From Candidatus Sumerlaeota bacterium (GTDB lineage Bacteria; CG03; SLGR01), in the NCBI GenBank assembly GCA_007136585.1, contig SLGR01000247.1, positions 1-5,776 on the forward strand: a DNA stretch of 5,776 nucleotides, written 5' to 3'. Positions 1-5,097 of the stretch are shown in pieces. Position 1 is the stretch's first letter. The number at the start of each line of letters is the position of its first letter. Below the pieces are notes generated by a model. That model had not been told where the DNA came from. It made no database searches and worked only from the letters and a program-made list of their open reading frames with translations. A program made the translations under genes and the position numbers.

Positions 1-30
1 CACCCCTGCTTAAACCCCACCGCGGACGTC

Positions 31-58
31 TTGATTATAATTATAAAAATCATATACT
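31..58 (+). promoter_or_regulatory. Putative sigma-70 type promoter for the operon
   Basis: TTGATT (31-36) matches the -35 consensus at 4 of 6 positions and TATACT (53-58) matches the -10 consensus at 5 of 6, with a 16-base spacer. Transcription would start near 65, giving a leader of about 35 bases before the first gene. This is the only intergenic space ahead of six tightly packed genes, so a promoter is expected here. The region is very AT-rich and a perfect TATAAT also occurs at 36-41 without a good -35 partner, so the exact boxes are an inference. Confidence 0.5.
33..51. promoter_or_regulatory. AT-rich palindrome between -35 and -10; possible operator
   Basis: TTATAATTATAA at 35-46 is a perfect 12-base palindrome in the promoter spacer, where a repressor would block RNA polymerase. 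The wider stretch 33-51 begins GAT and ends ATC and agrees with the 19-base Fur-box consensus at 13 positions by my hand alignment. Low base complexity inflates such matches, so the binding protein is unknown and the site may be chance. Confidence 0.25.
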
Positions 59-99
59 TTAAATTATAAGAGGTAATAGCAACTTTATTTTGGAGATAA

Positions 100-336
100 A
101 TGAAGCCGGTTCCGGTTCAAGGGAGTTATAAAATAATGGAGAAAGAGATCCTGAAAGAGACAGAGGTGGGTGATAACCTTTACGTGGGGTCTGTGCTGCG
201 CGGAGATAATATTGAGTTCGTGGTTTCTACATACGAATCCTCAACGAGCTTCCTGTTCAGTTTCCGGGAATGGGAGGAGTTTGTAAAATGTGTGAATATG
301 GCAAACAGGGGGTACAAGCAGGAAATCCGTGAATGA
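100..336 (+). CDS. Small hypothetical protein, first gene of the operon
   Basis: I do not recognise this 78-residue protein. It has no signal peptide or membrane segment and looks like a small soluble alpha/beta domain. Its N-terminal half is charged and strand-rich (VGDNLYVGSVLRGDNIEFVVS, in two strand-like stretches), followed by a serine/threonine turn and a helix built around FSFREWEEFVKCVNMAN (residues about 53-69). Two starts fit. ATG at 100 has GGAG only 4 bases upstream. ATG at 136 has GGGAG (121-125) 10 bases upstream and would give 66 residues starting MEKEILKE; the extra 12 residues of the longer form look less protein-like. The stop overlaps the start of the adenosyltransferase gene by 8 bases, implying coupled translation. 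The strand-then-xEWxxF pattern resembles other tiny domains such as DUF397, but that is a look-alike only. Confidence 0.72.
   Translation: MKPVPVQGSYKIMEKEILKETEVGDNLYVGSVLRGDNIEFVVSTYESSTSFLFSFREWEEFVKCVNMANRGYKQEIRE
320..331 (+). promoter_or_regulatory. Ribosome binding site and GTG start of the adenosyltransferase
   Basis: AGGA (320-323) lies 5 bases ahead of the GTG at 329-331. The nearby ATG at 333-335 is in the wrong frame, and the next in-frame ATG lies deep inside the protein, beyond the P-loop, so GTG is the only sensible start. The site sits inside the end of the preceding gene. Confidence 0.75.
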
Positions 337-859
337 TAAAAGCGGAAAGATACACATATATACCGGAGACGGAAAAGGAAAGAGCACGGCAGCTGCGGGA
401 CAGGCCCTCAGGGCCGCGGCGGCCGGTTTTAAAGTAGCTCTGCTTTACTTCTGTAAAGAGCCCCGTTCCGGGGCCGGAGAGACCGGCCTCCTGGAAAAAT
501 GCGGAATCCGCGCGGAGTTTTACGCGCGCGGGCATCCCGGGTGCGGGGAATCGCCCCCGTTAAACGAACTGAGGAAAGATGCCGCTGCGGGTATGGATCG
601 GGCGGCGGAACTTTTACAGGCAGGCTCTACTGATATGCTTATACTTGACGAGGTTATAGTGGCGGTCCGTGACGGAATAATCCGCGAGGAGGATATCTTC
701 GCCCTTATGGACCAGGCTCGTGAGGAGACCTTTCTTATACTTACAGGAAGGGGGGCAACCGGGAAAATGATTGAAAAGGCGGAGCTGGTAAGCCGGATAG
801 AGGACGTAAAACATCCTTTTAAAAAGGGTGTCCGGTGCCGGACCGGTATAGAAATATGA
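329..859 (+). CDS. cobA: Cob(I)alamin adenosyltransferase, CobA/CobO/BtuR type
   Basis: This cytoplasmic enzyme transfers the adenosyl group of ATP to the cobalt of a reduced corrinoid, making adenosylcobalamin or its precursor. The 176 residues fit the family. The P-loop GDGKGKST is at 13-20, Walker B-like MLILDE at 103-108, LTGRG at 138-142, and the C-terminal signature VKHPFKKGVRCRTGIEI at 160-176 matches the family ending (VKHxFxxGxxxxxGI[DE]). The N-terminal arm of about 25 residues found in Salmonella CobA is absent; the protein begins directly at the first strand, as in many short bacterial and archaeal members. The FTW stretch that helps displace the lower cobalt ligand in Salmonella CobA (Phe91, Trp93) is replaced here by HPG (69-71). 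Cysteines lie at 42, 58, 72 and 170. The gene overlaps both neighbours. No other cobalamin gene and no cobalamin riboswitch is in view. The family call is firm; substrate preference (cobalamin or cobyrinate) is not. Confidence 0.93.
   Translation: MNDKSGKIHIYTGDGKGKSTAAAGQALRAAAAGFKVALLYFCKEPRSGAGETGLLEKCGIRAEFYARGHPGCGESPPLNELRKDAAAGMDRAAELLQAGSTDMLILDEVIVAVRDGIIREEDIFALMDQAREETFLILTGRGATGKMIEKAELVSRIEDVKHPFKKGVRCRTGIEI
824..858 (+). promoter_or_regulatory. Start region of the fusion gene: weak RBS, hairpin, two possible starts
   Basis: AAGGG at 824-828 is followed 6 bases later by GTG (835-837). An in-frame ATG (856-858) forms an ATGA overlap with the stop of the adenosyltransferase but has no Shine-Dalgarno of its own. 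CCGGT (832-836) and ACCGG (842-846) are inverted repeats with a 5-base loop. That hairpin would bury the GTG and bring the AAGGG to an effective 12 bases from the ATG. Both starts give a plausible signal peptide. I chose GTG because of the binding site. Confidence 0.45.
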
Positions 860-2934
860 GAGCGGCAGCGCTTCTTGCTTCGCTTATGGTCCTTTTTCCG
901 TCCGGGGCGGTTTCTTCAGAGCCCGGCGGCTCGGAACTTCTCTCCGGGGTAAGGACGGAGTATTCACAGCTCAAGACCTACAGCGCCAGTGTTGAGATAG
1001 ATATGGAGCTGGTATCTAACCGCCAGGCCCCCAACCGGGTCTCTTACGTATCCGATATATTCTTTGATTCCAAGGGAAGGTTTGCCGTCATGAACAGGTA
1101 CGGGCTGATGGGTAAATCAATTATATCCGACGGGGAGGATATGTGGATTTACCTTCCGGCTCTCAGAAGATACACAACACTGGATCCTCCCCCTTCAGGT
1201 ATAGAGTATCTTGCGGCAGACCCTTCTTCCATTGATACAATAGGCACTGAGCGTTTTCTTCTTTTTTCTCTCTTATCGGGGCAGCTGGACCCGCCTGAAG
1301 AGGATATAACAAAGATATCGGGGGAACTTGACGGGGTTCCCTGCGAGATCCTTGAATTCAATTACGGGGAACCGCTTTACCGTGTCTGGATAGATACTTT
1401 TTCGAAAAAAATACTTAAACTTGAACTTGAGACGACACCCAGGTTCCGTATGGCGGACGAGGTTCACGAAATGTCTTTCAGCTACTCCGAAGTACATACC
1501 CGGGTTGAATTTGACAGCATACTCCCGGAGGACGTCTTCCGGTTTAAGCCCGCGGCCGGGGACGAGGCAGCTGACGAACTGTACCTTATGCGCCAGTACG
1601 AAGAGGCTCTGTATATAGGCGACGAACTTCCGCTTTTCAGCTTCACTCCTCTCGGGGAAAGGAGGGAGCTTGATATTTCCGATCTCACAGGGGAGTACCC
1701 GGCGTTGATGGTTTTCTTCTGGGATTCGCAGAGCCCCTCATCCGGGAGAATGGGCAGGGCCCTTTCGGAGATAGCCTCAGAGAGCGATATACCTGTAATA
1801 GGGGTCAACCCTTCTGACGGGAGACGGGAGGCCGCCAGGTTTATCCGAGAAAACGGGTTTGATTTCCCCGTTGCGCTGGACGAAAACAGGGAGATATCCG
1901 AGAGGTATATGGTGGACTCATACCCCACTCTTTTCATAGCCTCCGGCGGAAGGATAAACCACATATATACCGGGTTTTTTGACGGGCTCCGGAGCAAGAT
2001 TTACGAGGATATACAGCATCTTGCCGCTCCGGAACGGCGGCGCCGGAGGGATAAAGGTTTTTCGCGGAAATGGCACGCCGATATAAAATCCTCAGGGATA
2101 ACTTCCGCGGGCGGATCGCTTGTCGCCCTTACAGTCAGCGACGAGTTTTATTTTATCGGGCCTTCCGGGCGCATTCGCAATGTAAAGGAAAGTCCCGAAG
2201 GGCTCAGAAGGCTTGTCGGAGCCGGGGATGACGGGGGATTTGCGGCTTACAGGCAGAGGGGAAGAAAGGTGGCTTTTTTTGACTCAGACGGAGATATCTC
2301 CTGGAGTTATGATACCTCAGGAGGGTTAAACATCCTTGGGTTCTACAGGAATAATTTTATTCTCGGTCAGAACTCATCTGACGGAACAGCGCTTATAGAC
2401 CTTGAGGGGAAGAAGGTCTGGTCAAGCACCGCCGTTGCCTCGGCCCTTCACGCTTCTGCCGGGGATCTTGACGCCAGGGGCGAGACAGAGGTCGCGGCCT
2501 CGGACGGGAGCAGCAGTCTCTATATAATAGGCTCCGGGGGAGAACTCCAGTCCTCCATAAATACGGAAATGAAACTGGAGTTTTCACAGATACTGGGAAG
2601 CAACAGTATACTGATTTCGGGGTCCACAAGGGGTAACCAGATACTCTCGCTTGTTGACAGCCAGGCGATGCCCGTCTGGGAGATAATACTCGGGGTGGAG
2701 GGTACCGCCAGGGTGACGGTATGCCGCCAGCATCCCCTGAAAGACTGGGTGGCGGTAGGAACGCTTGACGGCCAGGTATTTGTCTATGACCTTTCCGGGG
2801 ACCTTCTTGCCTACAGAAGGGAACGGGGAATGGATGTCCAGCTGGACTGGTTAGAGGTTGCCGAAGGGCAGTATATGCTGGCGACTTCTACGGTTGAGGG
2901 AGGGGTGACCTGCTACAGTGTAGTAAAGGAGTAG
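835..2934 (+). CDS. Exported LolA-like / cysteine-less thioredoxin / beta-propeller fusion protein
   Basis: This protein has 699 residues from the GTG start (692 from ATG 856). An N-terminal signal peptide (about 1-28: basic R4, R6, R9, then AAALLASLMVLF and a VSS-like cleavage site) sends it to the periplasm or beyond. Residues about 33-242 resemble the LolA-like/DUF2092 periplasmic fold: ISDGEDMWIYLPALRRYTTL at 97-116, a VWIDTFSKKILKLEL strand pair at 184-198, and the closing LPEDVFRFKPAAGDE at 230-244. Residues about 253-398 are a TlpA/ResA-like thioredoxin domain (FFWDSQSPSSGRM at 294-306; YMVDSYPTLFI at 358-368 with the expected cis-proline P364). The active site is SPSS (300-303) in place of CPPC, and the domain has no cysteine, so thiol chemistry is excluded. 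A basic linker RRRRR (401-405) follows. Residues about 410-699 form repeated strand blocks of a PQQ/WD-like propeller, including a GDLDARGETEVAASDG block like FG-GAP repeats. Likely role (inferred): binding or sensing of a lipid, glycan or protein at the envelope. Confidence 0.85.
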   Translation: MPDRYRNMRAAALLASLMVLFPSGAVSSEPGGSELLSGVRTEYSQLKTYSASVEIDMELVSNRQAPNRVSYVSDIFFDSKGRFAVMNRYGLMGKSIISDGEDMWIYLPALRRYTTLDPPPSGIEYLAADPSSIDTIGTERFLLFSLLSGQLDPPEEDITKISGELDGVPCEILEFNYGEPLYRVWIDTFSKKILKLELETTPRFRMADEVHEMSFSYSEVHTRVEFDSILPEDVFRFKPAAGDEAADELYLMRQYEEALYIGDELPLFSFTPLGERRELDISDLTGEYPALMVFFWDSQSPSSGRMGRALSEIASESDIPVIGVNPSDGRREAARFIRENGFDFPVALDENREISERYMVDSYPTLFIASGGRINHIYTGFFDGLRSKIYEDIQHLAAPERRRRRDKGFSRKWHADIKSSGITSAGGSLVALTVSDEFYFIGPSGRIRNVKESPEGLRRLVGAGDDGGFAAYRQRGRKVAFFDSDGDISWSYDTSGGLNILGFYRNNFILGQNSSDGTALIDLEGKKVWSSTAVASALHASAGDLDARGETEVAASDGSSSLYIIGSGGELQSSINTEMKLEFSQILGSNSILISGSTRGNQILSLVDSQAMPVWEIILGVEGTARVTVCRQHPLKDWVAVGTLDGQVFVYDLSGDLLAYRRERGMDVQLDWLEVAEGQYMLATSTVEGGVTCYSVVKE

Positions 2935-2937
2935 GGC

Positions 2938-2974
2938 GGAGTTTTTATGAAAAGGAGGTTTTTTTAAAGGTATG
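2938..2974 (+). promoter_or_regulatory. Double ribosome binding site with a T7 run ahead of the binding-protein gene
   Basis: GGAG (2938-2941) lies 5 bases before ATG 2947. AAAGGAGGT (2951-2959), a near-perfect Shine-Dalgarno, lies 13 bases before ATG 2972, which is long. Between them is a run of seven T (2959-2965). The strong site is itself the AAA AGG AGG codons of the short frame that begins at 2947. Confidence 0.7.
2947..2967 (+). other. Six-codon frame MKRRFF, possibly the displaced start of the binding protein
   Basis: ATG 2947 has a well-spaced GGAG and reads M-K-R-R-F-F before TAA at 2965-2967. The frame differs by one base from the gene starting at 2972. With one T fewer in the run 2959-2965, translation would read MKRRFFKGMFLKVLIG and continue into the lipoprotein, producing a textbook signal peptide with a strongly basic start. 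It could be a sequencing or assembly indel, a real mutation rescued by the inner ATG, or a tiny leader coupling translation. Confidence 0.45.
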
Positions 2975-4234
2975 TTTCTGAAAGTTCTTATCGGCGCGGC
3001 GCTCATAACGGCTTCCGGCTGCGCGCGGGAACCCGATGAAAGGGTTACAGTAAGGTTCTGGCACGGGATAGAGAGCCCCGAGAATAATCTCCTGCTGGAG
3101 GAGAAGGTCCGGGTATTTGAGGAGCGCAACCCTGAGGTCAGGATCAGTCTTGAGAATATAGGAGCTCAGGACCGGGCTATGCCAAGGATAATGACGGCGC
3201 TCAGCGCCGACCGGCAGCCGGAGCTCCTTTGGTTTGCGCCGGTTTACACGGGAAGGCTTGCCGAAAGCGGAAAGCTTATTCCGGCCCAGAGGTTCATAGA
3301 CGAAGACCCCGACTTCAGTACTGAAGATATCTATGAAGGGATCCTTGAATCGGGAAAATATAACGGAAAAATATATACTGTACCTTTTGAAACAAACTGC
3401 CTGGGAATATACTATAACAAAGAACACTTTGAAGCGGCGGGGATTGAAAACCTTCCCGGCACCTGGCAGGAACTGAGAGAAACGGCAGCGCGGCTGACAG
3501 AGTATTTCCGGGAAAAAGGCGATGAGGAGAGTTACGGGATGCTTATCCCGCTGGGGACACAGGAGTGGACAGTCTGGAGCTGGCAGACGTTCCTCTGGCA
3601 GGCCGGCGGAGAGATACTTTCCGAAGATATGACCGAACCGCGTTTCCAGGGGTCGCCGGGGGTAGAGGCTCTCAAGTACTGGATAAGCCTTGTGCATGAA
3701 GACGAATCCGCGGTCTTTTCAGAGAGAAACGCGGGTTACAAAGTAGAGCCGTTTCTCGCCGGAAGGGTATCTATGATGATAAACGGGCCGTGGAACTACC
3801 CCGTGCTTAAGGGTCAGGACGAGGTCAGGTACGGTTCTTTTCCACTTCCGAAGTCAAGGGAGCGGGCAACCAATATCGGCGGGGAGAACCTTTATATCTT
3901 TGAATCAGAACCGGAAAAAGAGGAGGCTTCCTGGAAATTCGCCAAATTTATTATGTCAGAGGAGTTCCAGGTTGAATGGGCAATGAATACGGGGTACCTC
4001 CCCGTAAACCGCAGCGCGGCGGAATCCGAAGAGTACTCGGAGTTTCTGAGTGAGAACCCCTTTATTGAAACCTTCGTGGACTCAATGGAGTTCGGAAGAT
4101 CCAGGCCCCCTGTAAAAGAATACTCAAGACTTTCAGACCGCCTGGGCAGGGCCCTGGAAGAGGCCCTGTACCGGCGCCAGAGCCCTGATGAAGCTCTGGA
4201 GAAAGCAGCGGAGGAAGCCGGGGAGTTTCTTTGA
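2972..4234 (+). CDS. ABC transporter family 1 substrate-binding lipoprotein (MalE/UgpB-like)
   Basis: This is the extracytoplasmic receptor of an ABC importer for a sugar or similar polar solute. Of 420 residues, the first 16 are a short hydrophobic signal ending in the lipobox ASGC; Cys17 would be lipidated, and Ala18 after it gives no Asp signal for inner-membrane retention. Family marks are the opening VTVRFWHGIESP (25-36), FEERNPEVRISLE (49-61), PELLWFAPVYTGRLAESGKLIP (83-104), KIYTVPFETNCLGIYYNKEHFEAAGI (133-158), the GRVSMMINGPWNYP block (264-277) and EFQVEWAMNTGYLPVN (331-346), all usual for SBP_bac_1 proteins. Tryptophans at 87, 199, 202, 204 and 274 suit stacking against sugar rings, but the ligand cannot be named. 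Length is normal. The annotated signal peptide has only one lysine before the hydrophobic core, which may reflect the upstream T7 run (see the entry at 2947). Its stop overlaps the next gene's TTG start. Function is strongly supported; the exact N-terminus is not. Confidence 0.93.
   Translation: MFLKVLIGAALITASGCAREPDERVTVRFWHGIESPENNLLLEEKVRVFEERNPEVRISLENIGAQDRAMPRIMTALSADRQPELLWFAPVYTGRLAESGKLIPAQRFIDEDPDFSTEDIYEGILESGKYNGKIYTVPFETNCLGIYYNKEHFEAAGIENLPGTWQELRETAARLTEYFREKGDEESYGMLIPLGTQEWTVWSWQTFLWQAGGEILSEDMTEPRFQGSPGVEALKYWISLVHEDESAVFSERNAGYKVEPFLAGRVSMMINGPWNYPVLKGQDEVRYGSFPLPKSRERATNIGGENLYIFESEPEKEEASWKFAKFIMSEEFQVEWAMNTGYLPVNRSAAESEEYSEFLSENPFIETFVDSMEFGRSRPPVKEYSRLSDRLGRALEEALYRRQSPDEALEKAAEEAGEFL
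4220..4233 (+). promoter_or_regulatory. Ribosome binding site and TTG start of the first permease
   Basis: GGGGAG (4220-4225) lies 5 bases ahead of TTG 4231-4233, which overlaps the TGA stop of the binding-protein gene (TTGA). The first residues after TTG, KRGRLEPYLYLSPG, form the expected short N-terminus of a MalF-type permease, which supports the rare start. Translation is probably coupled. Confidence 0.75.
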
Positions 4235-5091
4235 AACGGGGCCGGCTTGAGCCGTATCTTTACCTTTCTCCCGGGCTTCTTCTTCTTTTCTTCTTCATAA
4301 TCCTGCCGATTATCCTGCTTTTTCTTCTCTCATTTTTCAGGTGGGATATGCTTTCAGGGAGTTACTCCTTCGCGGGGCTGGAAAACTACAGGCATATGCT
4401 CGGGGACAGGCTTTTTTATAACGCCGCGCGCAATACAGGGCTTTACCTTGCCGGGGTGCTTCCTGTCGGTATTGGCGCAGCGCTTCTTATAGCCGTATCT
4501 GTAAACAGCCGGCTCAGGGTGTATTCGGTATACCGGAGCGCTATTTTCATCCCCGTGATAGTATCCCTTGCCGCCAGCGGGGTAATATGGCTCTGGATAT
4601 ATGATTACAGGAGCGGGATACTCAATCACCTGCTCCTAAGCGGAGGGTTCTCAAGGGTAAACTGGCTCGGAAGCCCCGATACGGCCCTCCTAAGCGTTAT
4701 AATTGTTACGCTCTGGCAGAGGATAGGTTACAATATGATCATCTTTTTTGCCGGGCTCCAGGTCATCCCCCGGCAGCTCTACGAAGCGGCTATGATAGAC
4801 GGGGCCAAACCTCTGGCCCGTTTCCGGTATGTAACCTGGCCCAACCTTCTTCCCACGACCTCTTTTGTTGTAGTGATAAACCTCATACTGGCCTTCAGGG
4901 ATTTCGACCAGATATACGTGATGACCAGGGGAGGTCCGATGAGAAGGACAACCACGCTTGTCTACCATATTTACGAGACCGCTTTCGCCGAGTTTAATAT
5001 GGGCAGGGCCGCGGCGGTTACAATGGTGCTTTTCATGGCGGTTATAACGGCAACCTGGCTTTACCTCCGGTTTTTCAGGGAGGAACCCTGA
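4231..5091 (+). CDS. ABC transporter inner-membrane permease, MalF/UgpA type
   Basis: This is one half of the transmembrane channel that receives the solute from the binding lipoprotein. The 286 residues contain six probable membrane helices: about 10-36, 68-91, 102-123, 150-175, 208-224 and 260-281. The coupling-helix EAA motif (EAAMIDGAKPLARFRYVTWP, 185-204) carries the conserved E185, A186, A187 and G191, and would dock onto the ATPase. PYLYLSPGLLLLF at the start and FRDFDQIYVMTRGGP (222-236) are typical of MalF-family members without the extra periplasmic domain of E. coli MalF. It overlaps the binding-protein gene by four bases and precedes the partner permease by 6 bases. Its ATPase is not in view. 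Substrate specificity rests mainly with the binding protein, so sugar type is unknown. Confidence 0.94.
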   Translation: MKRGRLEPYLYLSPGLLLLFFFIILPIILLFLLSFFRWDMLSGSYSFAGLENYRHMLGDRLFYNAARNTGLYLAGVLPVGIGAALLIAVSVNSRLRVYSVYRSAIFIPVIVSLAASGVIWLWIYDYRSGILNHLLLSGGFSRVNWLGSPDTALLSVIIVTLWQRIGYNMIIFFAGLQVIPRQLYEAAMIDGAKPLARFRYVTWPNLLPTTSFVVVINLILAFRDFDQIYVMTRGGPMRRTTTLVYHIYETAFAEFNMGRAAAVTMVLFMAVITATWLYLRFFREEP

Positions 5092-5097
5092 ATTGAA

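Noticed and set aside
1-62. Possible tail of an upstream gene (frame 3, open to TAA at 60-62) or start of a divergent minus-strand gene (ATG at 53-51)
   Set aside because: Only 50-60 bases are available, neither has a recognisable motif, and the minus ATG has no good ribosome binding site; undecidable here.
59-99. Cobalamin riboswitch in the leader ahead of the adenosyltransferase
   Set aside because: The leader after the predicted start is only about 35 bases and lacks a B12-box; far too short for that riboswitch.
461-488. Two adjacent hairpins, CCCCG/CGGGG and GGCCGG/CCGGCC
   Set aside because: They lie inside the adenosyltransferase gene with no T tract after them; GC-rich Pro/Gly/Gly codons explain them better than a terminator or RNA element.
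1482-1997. Minus-strand frame of 171 codons, serine-rich
   Set aside because: Antisense to the LolA/thioredoxin coding region, whose family motifs fix the true strand and frame.
2935-2971. T7 run as a terminator between the fusion gene and binding protein
   Set aside because: No GC-rich stem precedes the T run; the AAAGGAGG before it is a ribosome binding site.
2945-3697. Long open frame on the minus strand, 250 codons
   Set aside because: It lies opposite the well-supported binding-protein gene. Its translation has no recognisable domain and is rich in residues that mirror the codons of the real gene.
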